A stretch of DNA of 64,000 nt. Origin: Pseudoteredinibacter isoporae_A (GTDB lineage: Bacteria; Pseudomonadota; Gammaproteobacteria; Pseudomonadales; Cellvibrionaceae). A program made the position numbers and the translations under genes. Location: assembly GCF_040372805.1 (NCBI RefSeq), contig NZ_BAABWJ010000008.1, forward strand, positions 124,001 through 188,000, written 5' to 3'. The notes beneath the pieces were generated by a model. The model ran no database searches, was not told where the DNA came from, and saw nothing but the letters and a program-made list of their open reading frames with translations. Every line of letters begins with the position of its first letter. Within the stretch, counting starts at the first letter, position 1. Positions 50,548 through 59,510 of this stretch are shown here, piece after piece.

Positions 50548-51762
50548 TCAGGCGTCGTAGCCGAAAGGGTCGTCGACAGAGTGGCTCGGCTCAGTAAACC
50601 ATACCGGGCCGTTTTCACCCATATAGAAGTGGTCTTCCAGGCGTACACCAAATTCACCGGGCAAGACCAGCATGGGTTCATTGGAAAAGACCATCCCAGG
50701 GGCCAGCGGTGTTTTGTCTCCGCGCACCAGATACGGGCCTTCGTGAATGTCGATGCCACAACCGTGTCCGGTGCGGTGGGGCAAACCAGGCAGTTCATAG
50801 TCTGGGCCAAAGCCTGCGGCCTCCAGAACTTCACGGGCGGCATAGTCGCTAACTTCACAAGGTTGGCCAAGTTGCGCAGCGGCAAAGGCGGCAGCTTGTG
50901 CGTCTTTTTCAACCTGCCATGCTTGGCGTTGTCGCTCGGTGGCTTCTCCGTAAGCATAGCTGCGGGTAATGTCGGAATTATATCCTTCCACCAAACAGCC
51001 AGTGTCAATCAAAACCCAATCGTTCTCTTGTAATATCTGAGGATCTTTTACGCCATGCGGAAAGCTACTGGCCAAACCGAAAAGAACGATACAAAACGAA
51101 GAACCACTGGCACCTACTTTTTTGTGGGCTTCATTAATAAACTGGGTCACTTCCGTGGTACTGATACCAGGACGAAGGATTCGTGCGGCTGCCTTGTGCA
51201 CCTCAATGGTCATATCCTTGGCGCGTTGCATCAGGGCCAGCTCAGCCTTGGATTTTTGTTGGCGACATGCCGTGCTGACGCTGTTGCCATTCACAATGTT
51301 CAGATGCGGATTGGCTTTAGCGATGGCATCGACCTGGAAAAACCCTGCGGAATCGTCAATGCCCAGTTTGCCTGAGTCGATACCGCGTTGACGCAGCACT
51401 TCACCCAATAACACATGGGGGCTTTCGTGCTCATGCCAACCATGGAAGGGGGCATCGATTAACATGAAGTCACGCAGCGAGTTCTCTTCAAAATGTGGTG
51501 CGATGTAGTGGAGTTCACCATTGGCCAATAATATTGCGCCAACCAGACGTTCGCTGGCGTACCACTTGAGACCGGTAAAGTAATAGAGATTGGTGCCCGC
51601 GTTCAAATAACAGGCAGCAACGCCTTGTTGTTGCATCAATTGGCAGGCGCGTTCTTGGCGCTGTAAGAATTCTTCTTTGGCAATCGGCGTGATATCGCCT
51701 GTCATGTTGCTGAGTTTGGCCAGTTCCGCCTCGGGGCTAGAACCTCCTACACCTATGGTCAT
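50548..51762 (-). CDS. M24 family metallopeptidase (Xaa-Pro peptidase-like)
   Basis: The 404-residue protein has the creatinase N-terminal domain (about 30-165) and the pita-bread M24 domain with metal ligands in WVLIDTGCLVEGYNSDITRSYAYG (two Asp), TGHGCGIDIHEGPYL (His), FSNEPML (Glu) and GVRLEDHFYM (Glu). It probably removes N-terminal residues before proline in the cytoplasm. GGAGAG precedes the ATG. It stands alone. Confidence 0.92.
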   Translation of the reverse strand: MTIGVGGSSPEAELAKLSNMTGDITPIAKEEFLQRQERACQLMQQQGVAACYLNAGTNLYYFTGLKWYASERLVGAILLANGELHYIAPHFEENSLRDFMLIDAPFHGWHEHESPHVLLGEVLRQRGIDSGKLGIDDSAGFFQVDAIAKANPHLNIVNGNSVSTACRQQKSKAELALMQRAKDMTIEVHKAAARILRPGISTTEVTQFINEAHKKVGASGSSFCIVLFGLASSFPHGVKDPQILQENDWVLIDTGCLVEGYNSDITRSYAYGEATERQRQAWQVEKDAQAAAFAAAQLGQPCEVSDYAAREVLEAAGFGPDYELPGLPHRTGHGCGIDIHEGPYLVRGDKTPLAPGMVFSNEPMLVLPGEFGVRLEDHFYMGENGPVWFTEPSHSVDDPFGYDA

Positions 51763-51813
51763 GCTTCTCTCCGGCTATGCTTGTGTTTATCAGCTGCTTA
51801 TTATTATGGCTAA

Positions 51814-51884
51814 CGCTACAAAGGTGTAGCGGTTTTCAGGGAGCTTCCCAAAGGAGAATGCGGCAAAAAGAGTCTTTGCCGCAT
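51814..51884. terminator. Two hairpins between M24 gene and response regulator
   Basis: CGCTACA/TGTAGCG (51814-51831, four-base loop) and ATGCGGCAAA/TTTGCCGCAT (51858-51884, seven-base loop) are perfect stems. The second lies just past the response regulator stop on the minus strand and is its likely terminator, though its T run is poor. Confidence 0.5.
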
Positions 51885-51894
51885 ATAATTTGGC

Positions 51895-52497
51895 TTAGAG
51901 CCAGCCTTTTTGCTTGGCAATGCGAGCTGCGTCGATGCGATTGCTGGCATTGAGTTTGGCGATGGCCTCGGACAGGTAATTACGCACGGTGCCTTCTGAG
52001 AGAAACAGTTTGGCGGCAATATCAATCGTTTTCATACCTTCGCCCGCCAGGCGGAGCGCCTTACGTTCTTTGTCGCTGAGTGGGTCATTATCACCCAGGG
52101 CGCTCAGAGCGAGTTCCGGGTCGATTACGGTTTTGCCTTGCATAATCTGCTTGATGGCTGTGAGCAGAGAATCTGACGGTGCCTCCTTTAGAATAAAGCC
52201 GCCAACACCGGCTTCAATTGCGCGGCGAATGTAACCGGCACGAGAAAAAGTGGTCATAATGGCGGTTTTCACATGGGGGTAATCCTGGCGTATTTTTTCC
52301 GCCAACTCCAAGCCGGTCATGTTGGGCATTTCAATATCACTGAGCACTAAGTCAGGTTGCTTTTCTTCGATCATAGCCAAGGCCTGTACGCCGTCTTCAG
52401 CTTGATCGACAACCTCCAGGCCCTCTTCGAGTTGCAAGAGGGCACTGATGGCTCCGCGAACCAGAGCCTGGTCTTCTACAATTAACACCTTGGTCAT
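51895..52497 (-). CDS. LuxR-type response regulator, second DesK-type system
   Basis: The 200-residue protein has a receiver (VLIVEDQALVRGAISALLQL, Asp in PDLVLSDIEMPNMTG, Lys in GFILKEAPS) and a LuxR helix-turn-helix (LSDKERKALRLAGEGMKTIDIAAKLFLSEGTVRNYLSEAIAKLNASNR), in the DesR style. It begins right after the kinase stop, behind GAGG, so both are one operon. Confidence 0.94.
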   Translation of the reverse strand: MTKVLIVEDQALVRGAISALLQLEEGLEVVDQAEDGVQALAMIEEKQPDLVLSDIEMPNMTGLELAEKIRQDYPHVKTAIMTTFSRAGYIRRAIEAGVGGFILKEAPSDSLLTAIKQIMQGKTVIDPELALSALGDNDPLSDKERKALRLAGEGMKTIDIAAKLFLSEGTVRNYLSEAIAKLNASNRIDAARIAKQKGWL

Positions 52498-52498
52498 A

Positions 52499-53626
52499 CT
52501 AAGCCTCTTGATCTGCAAATTCTTTGCAGATGGAAATCAGTGTGCCTTCGGCACCGTGTTGAATTTGGTATTCGGCGCCGACCTGAGCACAGCGGTCTTT
52601 CATTCCTGATATCCCATTGCCTTCGAGAATGTGGCTGGCGTTGCCGTTATCCCAGATATTCAAGATGATCTTGGAATGTTGATAATCCAATGTCAGATGA
52701 GCCCGGTTGCCCTCGCTGTGGCGTAGAATATTGGTGCTGCCTTCCTTGAGCAACAGGATCAAGGTGGTTTCTATTTCGGGGCTGAGCGAATGTTCTACAG
52801 GCAGATTATTCTCGCACTCAGCGGTGAAGCCCGCGCTGCGCAAACGTTCACACATCACGTTGAGTTCAGCGCTTATGCCGGTTTTTTTCAGCCCGGAAAC
52901 ACTTTCACGGACTTCACTCAAGGCACTTCGGCTGAGTTGAGCAACGTCGGATATCTCCTTCATCGCATTGTCTTGCTGGCCGGCGTGAATTAATTTTTCC
53001 GCCAGCTCGGCCTTCAAAGCAATGCTGGATAAGCTGTGGCCTAATAAATCATGCAGGTCGCGGCTGATACGCTCGCGTTCTGCAATGGTGGCCAATTGCT
53101 GAATCTGTTCTTGATCTCGCGCTTCACTGAGTCGATGCTGCAGATCTTTCCGAACAAACGCCGCATTAATAAACAGGGCAATGCTCAGGAAGATCGCGAT
53201 GCCCAAAAACATTGTGTCGTAATTGCGCAGATAAACAAAGCCAAGCACCTCGATGACAATGGCGAATACTAACAGCCAAACCCCTTTCTTAAAGGGGAAG
53301 TAATACGCGGCTAAAAACATCGCAAAGCCAAACAGGGCATTACTTCCGGGTGTGAAGGCTGTGAGGACAAAGCAACACAGTAAAATAGCCAAGATCGGAT
53401 AAATGGCGTTACTGGTATCAGATTTCAAACCCCAAAAGTAAAGCCCCAGAAAAATCGCATAACCCACCAGTATCGTCACCCAATCAGTGATAACCATGGA
53501 GTTCATGGACATCACAGCGGGTAGAAAATAAAACAGGGAAAACAACAAGGAAATGAAATTCCACTTTTGTGCTCGTGGTGCCATGAGGGGAGGCATATAG
53601 TTGCTGAAGGTGGGATTGCTGGACAT
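52499..53626 (-). CDS. DesK-type sensor histidine kinase
   Basis: The 375-residue protein has five or six membrane helices (about 25-165), a coiled coil, a HisKA_3 domain with the phospho-histidine in SRDLHDLLGHSLSSIALKAELAEKLI and a HATPase domain ending NGISGMKDRCAQVGAEYQI. The architecture is that of DesK, a membrane-fluidity sensor, but the signal here is unknown. The ATG of MSSNPTF follows AAGGAA; the longest frame adds 23 residues. Confidence 0.93.
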   Translation of the reverse strand: MSSNPTFSNYMPPLMAPRAQKWNFISLLFSLFYFLPAVMSMNSMVITDWVTILVGYAIFLGLYFWGLKSDTSNAIYPILAILLCCFVLTAFTPGSNALFGFAMFLAAYYFPFKKGVWLLVFAIVIEVLGFVYLRNYDTMFLGIAIFLSIALFINAAFVRKDLQHRLSEARDQEQIQQLATIAERERISRDLHDLLGHSLSSIALKAELAEKLIHAGQQDNAMKEISDVAQLSRSALSEVRESVSGLKKTGISAELNVMCERLRSAGFTAECENNLPVEHSLSPEIETTLILLLKEGSTNILRHSEGNRAHLTLDYQHSKIILNIWDNGNASHILEGNGISGMKDRCAQVGAEYQIQHGAEGTLISICKEFADQEA

Positions 53627-53679
53627 GTGTATTCCTTGTATTAGGCGGTGATTTTTAGCGATTGCGGCCCTGCTGTAAA

Positions 53680-53702
53680 GCACCCCGTATGTCACAGGGT
53701 GC
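53680..53702 (-). terminator. Weak hairpin after the TPR gene
   Basis: GCACCC/GGGTGC with an 11-base loop lies about 25 bases past the TPR gene stop on the minus strand, followed by TTTA. Confidence 0.35.
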
Positions 53703-53727
53703 TATGAGGCTTGAATTTTTGCTGGCT

Positions 53728-54414
53728 TTACTGATGTTTTTGGATCAGTGAGTTGGCCCAATGGTAGTCCGGTTCGATTGCAACTGCAGATCGCCAGTCG
53801 TTCAGGGCTTTACCGCTTTCCCCCAATTCCATTTGCGCCAAACCGCGCCATACATAGGCTTCGGCCAGGCCCCAGTGGTAACCGGAAGACTGATCACTGG
53901 TGTATTGATGAATAGCGGTGCTCAATGATTTGATCGCACTGGTTTTGCTGCCACCGAATACGGCCGGAGAAAAATAATCGCTCACACCTGATACCAGATT
54001 CACTCTTGGGTTTTCCGGCGCCAGTGCTTTGGCTTTGGCCAGGCTCTTACCCGCTTTAGGTCCGTAGTACATCCCTTTCATTGGGTTAAATCCGATCTTG
54101 GTACCATAAATGTGGCTAAGCAAGGCCCAGGCTTCGGCGTTATTCGGTTCGGATTCAGTCAGCGCTTCCATGGATTCCATGGCGGTATCAAGTGCATCCT
54201 CCGCGGCATCGTTATCGGCTTTCAGGTTGTAACTGATGGCCAAACGATAATGGGCTAATGCGCTGTCGTAAGTGTCTGGGGAATGGCTTAGAGCTTCCAA
54301 ACGGTCCGTGTCCAGTTGACGCGCAGCGTCTTCGATATCGTTAATGGTCGCCTGGTCTGCCAGAACACTGATGCTGAAGACGCTGATGATAGTGGCCAAG
54401 ATGTGCTTTTTCAT
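53728..54414 (-). CDS. Exported TPR-like protein
   Basis: The 228-residue protein has a signal peptide (MKKHILATIISVFSISVLA) and helical repeats of the tetratricopeptide type (ALAHYRLAISYNLKADNDAAEDALDTAMESMEALTE, NNAEAWALLSHIYG, YVWRGLAQMELGESGKALNDWRSAVAIEPDYHWA). It is probably a periplasmic scaffold. GGGAGA precedes the ATG. It is upstream of the DesK-type kinase on the same strand with a gap of about 100 bases, so it may be part of that locus. Confidence 0.85.
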   Translation of the reverse strand: MKKHILATIISVFSISVLADQATINDIEDAARQLDTDRLEALSHSPDTYDSALAHYRLAISYNLKADNDAAEDALDTAMESMEALTESEPNNAEAWALLSHIYGTKIGFNPMKGMYYGPKAGKSLAKAKALAPENPRVNLVSGVSDYFSPAVFGGSKTSAIKSLSTAIHQYTSDQSSGYHWGLAEAYVWRGLAQMELGESGKALNDWRSAVAIEPDYHWANSLIQKHQ

Positions 54415-54581
54415 AATGATCTCCCGAGGGCTGTTGTTTAATGTGAGATCAGTATGGCGAATGGGCGGTGGAATTTTTAGAGAGCTTTGTCAGGACTTTC
54501 GGATGACAAATGTCATTGGTGTAGGGTTTGAGTCTGGTGGTAATTGGCGGAAAAAGTGGAATGGGCGAAACAAGAGCAAAG

Positions 54582-54604
54582 AAAAAGGCGGGTGATGACC
54601 CGCC
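54582..54604 (-). terminator. Terminator of the amino-acid dehydrogenase gene
   Basis: GGCGGGT/ACCCGCC with a four-base loop, followed on the minus strand by TTTTT, 12 bases past the stop. Confidence 0.85.
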
Positions 54605-54616
54605 CGTGATGGTGGT

Positions 54617-55678
54617 TTAGCTGGCCGCTTTCATTGCTGGTGGGTTAATGAAACGCTGTTCAGCAACCTGGTCAGCGACAATATTAGTGGGCAGTCCCTG
54701 CTCCTGAGCGCGGCCAAAGATTTCTTCCAGAGTGTGGGCAATGGTGTCCACATGGGCCAGCATTTCTTCGCGACTCTTGTTTTCACGTTGGTAGGCGATA
54801 TCGATAATACCTCCTGCATTGAGAACATAATCGGGTGTGTAAAGAATGCCGTTTTCCAATAGGGTTTCGGCGACCTGAGCTTGGGCCAGCTGATTATTGG
54901 CTGCACCTGCGATCACCTTGGCTTTCAGTTCCTGAACGGTGTCTTGATTGATGCTGCCACCCAGAGCGCACGGGGCGAAGACATCGGCTTCAACGCTATA
55001 AATTTCAGTGGGTGCGACAATGCGCGCGCCCAGCTGTTCGGCGGCACGTTCACTGTTTTGTACGAAGATATCACTGACAATCAGTTCCGCACCGGCTTCC
55101 TTCAAATGGCGGGCGAGATGGAAGCCCACATTTCCGACACCTTGAAGAGCAACCGTGAGGCCATTAAGGTCATTTTGGTTAAAACGGTGTTTCACTGCGG
55201 CTTTCAGGCCAACAAACGTGCCGTATGCGGTCGTGGGCGAAGGATCACCACCGTGTTCACCTTCTGGGTTAATACCAGCCACATAGTCGGTGCTGCGAGA
55301 AATGATTTCCATGTCTGGCACACTGGTGCCGGAATCTTCTGCGGTGATGTAAGCACCGGACAAGCCATTGATGTACTCACCCAACGCCAGCAACATGCTC
55401 TCGCTTTTGTCCTGACGAGGATCGCCAATAATCACACACTTACCGCCACCGAGCTGTAAACCCGCAACGGCGGATTTATAGGTCATGCCTTTTGATAGAC
55501 GCAGCACATCAGTCAGAGCATGTTGGAACGAGGCATAAGGCCACATGCGGCAGCCGCCCAGAGCAGGGCCCAGATTGGTATTGTGAATGGCTACAATAGC
55601 CTGTAATCCAGATGCGGGGTGGTTAAAAAATGCCACCTGTTCGTGTTGGTCAAAATCTGGATGGTCAAAAACTGACAT
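54617..55678 (-). CDS. Leucine/valine/phenylalanine dehydrogenase
   Basis: The 353-residue enzyme oxidatively deaminates a branched-chain amino acid or phenylalanine with NAD. Hallmarks are LGPALGGCRMWPY, SKGMTYKSAVAGLQLGGGKCVI with the two catalytic lysines, and the nucleotide motif GVGNVGFHLARHLKEAGAEL. Sequence alone does not settle which amino acid is used. GAGG precedes the ATG. An Lrp-family gene lies divergently 205 bases away and is a likely regulator. Confidence 0.93.
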   Translation of the reverse strand: MSVFDHPDFDQHEQVAFFNHPASGLQAIVAIHNTNLGPALGGCRMWPYASFQHALTDVLRLSKGMTYKSAVAGLQLGGGKCVIIGDPRQDKSESMLLALGEYINGLSGAYITAEDSGTSVPDMEIISRSTDYVAGINPEGEHGGDPSPTTAYGTFVGLKAAVKHRFNQNDLNGLTVALQGVGNVGFHLARHLKEAGAELIVSDIFVQNSERAAEQLGARIVAPTEIYSVEADVFAPCALGGSINQDTVQELKAKVIAGAANNQLAQAQVAETLLENGILYTPDYVLNAGGIIDIAYQRENKSREEMLAHVDTIAHTLEEIFGRAQEQGLPTNIVADQVAEQRFINPPAMKAAS

Positions 55679-55883
55679 AGTCTCGCCTCGGTCTTCTCAA
55701 TATTTCTTCTTGTTGGGCGTATTTTGCGCCCTTGAACCGCCCAATATAGTCCGATTGCCATGTAAAATTTATGCCTTTATTTATCGAAATTGCACTTTTG
55801 GTGAATTATTTATACTCATATTGTCTTTTTTGGGTATAAAATATTCTCGCAATTGTCGGGGTATTTTATGGGAGGTAGAAACT

Positions 55884-56351
55884 GTGAATCTGGATAAAAT
55901 TGATCGCAAAATTCTTAAATTGATTCAGCGGGACGCGAGTCTGACGGCATCCGAAATCGCTGAGCAGGTGAATCTTTCCCAGCCGCCGTGTTGGCGCCGG
56001 ATTAAACGCTTGGAAGATGAGGGGTATATACGGGCACGCGTGGGCCTCTTGAACCGACAAAAGCTGGGTTTGAATACCGTGATCTATACCGAGGTGAAGC
56101 TGACGGCGAATGGTCGTCAGGAGTTGCACGCCTTTGAAGAGCGCATCCGCGGAGTTCCCGAGGTCACCGAATGTTATGTGATGCTTGGGCGAGTGGATTT
56201 TCTGCTTTGTATCGTGACCAAAGACATGGAGCACTACGAGCGGCTGTATCGTGATGTGTTGTCCCAACTGCCGGGTGTGCAGGAATTTAACTCCAGTGTG
56301 GCAATGAGTGAGATTAAACTGAGCACGGAGTTACCCTTGGACGCGATTTAA
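55884..56351 (+). CDS. Lrp/AsnC family regulator, divergent from amino-acid dehydrogenase
   Basis: The 155-residue protein has an AsnC helix-turn-helix (LDKIDRKILKLIQRDASLTASEIAEQVNLSQPPCWRRIKRLEDEGYI) and a RAM domain (ECYVMLGRVDFLLCIVTKDMEHYERLYRDVL). I chose the GTG behind GGGAGG; the longer frame upstream runs through the promoter region and over the dehydrogenase N-terminus. Placement suggests BkdR-like control of the dehydrogenase by its substrate. Confidence 0.93.
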   Translation: MNLDKIDRKILKLIQRDASLTASEIAEQVNLSQPPCWRRIKRLEDEGYIRARVGLLNRQKLGLNTVIYTEVKLTANGRQELHAFEERIRGVPEVTECYVMLGRVDFLLCIVTKDMEHYERLYRDVLSQLPGVQEFNSSVAMSEIKLSTELPLDAI

Positions 56352-56421
56352 CCTCCTAAGAAGCCGAAAGGATGCGGTAGCTTGCTTGTTGTTTGCACCC
56401 GATGCAGCCTGTGACTCAACG

Positions 56422-56811
56422 TCACTTGTTTTCGTGCGGCCTTGCATGATTCAAGCGGCTCTGCAAGTTACCGACATGCAATTCCAATTGGTAGCCGTCC
56501 GGATCAAGAAAATAGATTGAGTCGCCTTCGCTTTTATTGGCTTGCCATTCCTGGATGTTGGCTTGCTGAAGTTTGGTTTTCCAGTGCTCAAAGTCTTTCT
56601 GCTGAATCGAGAACGCGATATGGGTGTAGCCCTGTTGAGACGTTTGGTAGCTCGGCTTTTCGATCAAGCAAAACCAGAGTTGACCAGCACTGAAGTAAGC
56701 ACCGCCGGGCCATTGATGTTCCAGTGTCATGCCCAGCAGGTTTTGGTAAAAGTTGATCGATTGAGCCAGACTCGAGCAGCTCAAGGTAATGTGGTTGAGT
56801 CCCTGAATCAT
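56422..56811 (-). CDS. FosA-like VOC family protein
   Basis: The 129-residue protein follows fosfomycin glutathione transferase FosA along its length. The metal ligands H7, H64 and E110 and the substrate or potassium residues T9, Y39, W46, S94, S98, Y100 and R119 fall at the same positions as in FosA. K90, which contacts the fosfomycin phosphonate in FosA, is Q90 here, so activity on fosfomycin is uncertain. Its ATG overlaps the stop of the dehydratase-like gene (ATGA), so the two are translated together. An endogenous role other than resistance is possible. Confidence 0.85.
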   Translation of the reverse strand: MIQGLNHITLSCSSLAQSINFYQNLLGMTLEHQWPGGAYFSAGQLWFCLIEKPSYQTSQQGYTHIAFSIQQKDFEHWKTKLQQANIQEWQANKSEGDSIYFLDPDGYQLELHVGNLQSRLNHARPHENK

Positions 56812-57785
56812 AATGCGCTCGGTGTGTGACCCTGTAAAACCTGACTGAAAACCGGGCGATCAATATTGGCTCCGGTCACAATCAAACCGATTTTCTTTCC
56901 GGCCTGCTGTTCTCGCTCCTGTCTCAGGGCGGCGAGTGCCGCCGCACCAGCGCCTTCAGCCAGTGTGTGGCAACTTGAAAACAGTTGTCTCTGCGCAGCG
57001 GCCACTTCATCATCGCTGACGCTCACAATACGGTCGGCGCCTTGTTGAATAATGGCCATTGCTTCTGCTTGAGGTTCGCGACAAGCCATGCCGTCAGCAT
57101 AGGTAATGGCCGAGTCAGTAGGGATAATGCGTTTTTGTTCGAAGGATTGTTTGATTGCATCCGCGCCCGTCGACACCACGCCAACAACCTTTGTATTCAG
57201 CTGTAAAAGGTCACGCACTGTGATGACGCCGCAGATTCCTGAACCCATTCCAATCGGTACATACACCGTATCGAACGTCTGGCTTTGGAACATTTCCAGA
57301 GCATAGCTTGCAACGCCCAGAACCAGATTCTTGTGAAAGGAGGGCACCATATGCCACGCTCTTTCATGGGCCAACTGTTCCGCGATTTTACGGGATTCAT
57401 CAAAGTCTTTGCCGGCGAGAAGCAACTCGGCTCCAAACGCTTCCATTGCGGCGTTCTTTTCTCGTGAGTTGCCTTCCGGCGCCACAATCAGTGTTTGCAA
57501 ACCGACTTGACTGGCGGCGAGAGCGATGGATTGCCCATGGTTACCACGGGTTGCTGACACTACTCCTTTCAACTCGGGCTGCTGTTGGCTCAGGGCCTGC
57601 ATGTACACCAAACCTCCGCGGACTTTAAAGGCCCCCGTTGGATTATGATTTTCATGTTTAAGGTGTAATTCGCAGCCCAGCTCCTGGCTTAACAATGGCC
57701 AATGTCGGCAGGGGCTCGGCATCATGTGTTGATAAATCTGGGGTAACACCGCTTCCAAAGCCGGCAGATCAAACAATGCGGTCAT
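56808..57785 (-). CDS. Threonine dehydratase-like PLP enzyme
   Basis: The 325-residue fold-type II PLP enzyme has the lysine motif NPTGAFKVRGG and the glycine loop as GMGSGICG, and ends TGANIDRP like TdcB/IlvA-type dehydratases. No regulatory ACT domain is present. It would deaminate threonine, serine or a related hydroxy amino acid. The ATG of MTALFD follows GAGG; an upstream start would add 19 residues. It is the first gene of a two-gene operon with the FosA-like protein. Confidence 0.87.
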   Translation of the reverse strand: MTALFDLPALEAVLPQIYQHMMPSPCRHWPLLSQELGCELHLKHENHNPTGAFKVRGGLVYMQALSQQQPELKGVVSATRGNHGQSIALAASQVGLQTLIVAPEGNSREKNAAMEAFGAELLLAGKDFDESRKIAEQLAHERAWHMVPSFHKNLVLGVASYALEMFQSQTFDTVYVPIGMGSGICGVITVRDLLQLNTKVVGVVSTGADAIKQSFEQKRIIPTDSAITYADGMACREPQAEAMAIIQQGADRIVSVSDDEVAAAQRQLFSSCHTLAEGAGAAALAALRQEREQQAGKKIGLIVTGANIDRPVFSQVLQGHTPSAL

Positions 57786-57877
57786 AGTGGCCTCGCGTAT
57801 TGCGCGTTCCTTTTTATTCTTCGTAAGAACGCGTTGTAGCACGAGCGGAGGCCGGGGCCAAGGCTAATTTCCCAGCA

Positions 57878-59155
57878 TCAGGCCGACTTTGAAATGGCCA
57901 GCGTAGGTTTCGGGTTACTGCAGTCGCCTTGTTGAGCGCAGTTTCGGCCAGCTTGTTTGGCTTTATACATCGCAGCATCAGCGCGATGTAACATGGTATC
58001 GAGATCATAATGGTGGCCGCAATCTACCCAGCCGATACTGACGGTGTAGGGAATGCGATTTCGACGTTCCACAAAATCATGCTGGGCCACTCGCTCACAA
58101 ATTTCATCGAGAAAATGCTGGCACTGCTCCGGGGTCATGTTGGGCATCAGTAAGACAAATTCTTCGCCACCGTATCGCACGAAGGTATCAGTTTTACGAA
58201 TTCTGGCGTCAATGGTTTTGCAGAAGTGTTGCAGTATTCGATCGCCAATCTGGTGGCCGAAGTTATCGTTGATTTTCTTGAAATGATCGATGTCCATTAA
58301 CGCAAGGCAAACTTTATTCCCGTGGCGGCGATGGTATTGTAAAAATTGCGGTCCGAATTCCGAGAGGTATTTGCGATTGCAGATTCGGGTCAAGTGATCT
58401 TTCATCGAGAGGTCGACCAGTTGCCTATGGTACTGAATAAAGCGCCAATTGATGGTGATAAAAATAGCGAAAATCAATAGGGCATTTAAGCCTAGGATCA
58501 AGGGTAAAGACTTGGCCAGGCTTTCTTCACGTTGATGAAGATTATGCAGGTTTTTCGCAAGACGCTTGTTTACCACGATTAAAAACTGATCGATAGGGGC
58601 CATGATGCTGTGTTTGGCTTCTTTGTACTTTTCGCCGAACAATAAGGCCTTGGCGGCCTCCTGGTCGGAGGGGGCCAGTGCAAAGGCGTCGCGCTCTATC
58701 ATAGCCAGTTTGTCGGATTGGGTTTTAGCCAAGTGCAAAAGTGCGAATTCAGCTTCGCTATAGGGCATGGAGGCCATGATGTCCAACAGAGCAATGCCTT
58801 CCTGTTGGCCGTGACGAGCGGCTCGCTCATCTTCATTCAAGTTCCAGTACGTTGCATGGTAATCCTGTGGTCGAGGTTCGACTCCATTGCGAATGGCCAG
58901 TACCTGTTCAAAGGCGCGCAGATACTCCGGATTTCCCGTCACAACATAATTCTGAGCGAACAGGGTCAGCTGGTCTGAGCTTTGCTGCAGTTCATTGGCC
59001 AGGGCAACCATATCAAAGCGGTTGTTTTCCAGGCGGGCAATGTCGTGGGTGAGGCGATAAAAGTCATTGATCAGATAGCCGCTGTAAGCCAGCAATCCCA
59101 GCAAAATGGCCTGTAAACCATAGAAATAGCGATGAAAACCTGCGGAAAACTTCAT
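57878..59155 (-). CDS. Membrane diguanylate cyclase
   Basis: The 425-residue protein has an N-terminal membrane helix (GLQAILLGLLAYSGYLI), a long helical periplasmic domain (about 35-225), a second helix (LILGLNALLIFAIFITIN) and a GGDEF domain (about 260-410). The active-site motif is GGEEF, and the product-inhibition site RxxD (RKTD) lies five residues before it, so it is an active, feedback-inhibited cyclase by sequence. The ATG of MKFSAGF follows AGGA; the longest frame adds 33 residues. Confidence 0.93.
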   Translation of the reverse strand: MKFSAGFHRYFYGLQAILLGLLAYSGYLINDFYRLTHDIARLENNRFDMVALANELQQSSDQLTLFAQNYVVTGNPEYLRAFEQVLAIRNGVEPRPQDYHATYWNLNEDERAARHGQQEGIALLDIMASMPYSEAEFALLHLAKTQSDKLAMIERDAFALAPSDQEAAKALLFGEKYKEAKHSIMAPIDQFLIVVNKRLAKNLHNLHQREESLAKSLPLILGLNALLIFAIFITINWRFIQYHRQLVDLSMKDHLTRICNRKYLSEFGPQFLQYHRRHGNKVCLALMDIDHFKKINDNFGHQIGDRILQHFCKTIDARIRKTDTFVRYGGEEFVLLMPNMTPEQCQHFLDEICERVAQHDFVERRNRIPYTVSIGWVDCGHHYDLDTMLHRADAAMYKAKQAGRNCAQQGDCSNPKPTLAISKSA

Positions 59156-59510
59156 TGATATCCTGTCCTTGAATCCATGGGGTTGCTCGTTACGGCGTAG
59201 GCAAAACCCTCTCTGTTCATAACGGCGCCAGTTCGCTTTTTTTGAGTGACTCATTCGTCAATATAAGGTTTTAGGATGAGCGGTCAGGGCTTGGTCAATA
59301 ATGGGGGTAAGCCTCGCTGGTAGTGGTGGCCGGGCAGATTTGCTTGATGCGTCGGTAAATCCCTGAATTGTTGGGTTCGAAGGGGCTGCTGCCCTAGAGT
59401 TGGCGGGGGGCTTGGGGTACAATTCGCGCCTTTCAAATTGCCCGAATTGACCCCTTAAACCTGTGGATGGGGCCTTGGGCAGGCATTAACGAACAGAATC
59501 AGTGGCATTT
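59156..59510. other. Divergent intergenic region before prfB
   Basis: This 355-base region separates the diguanylate cyclase and prfB. A -10-like TACAAT lies at 59418-59423, about 90 bases before prfB, without a good -35. I see no gene or strong repeat. Confidence 0.5.

Noticed and set aside
55587..55883. N-terminal extension of the Lrp regulator next to the dehydrogenase
   Set aside because: It overlaps the dehydrogenase N-terminus and does not resemble Lrp; a GTG with GGGAGG at 55884 gives the family length.
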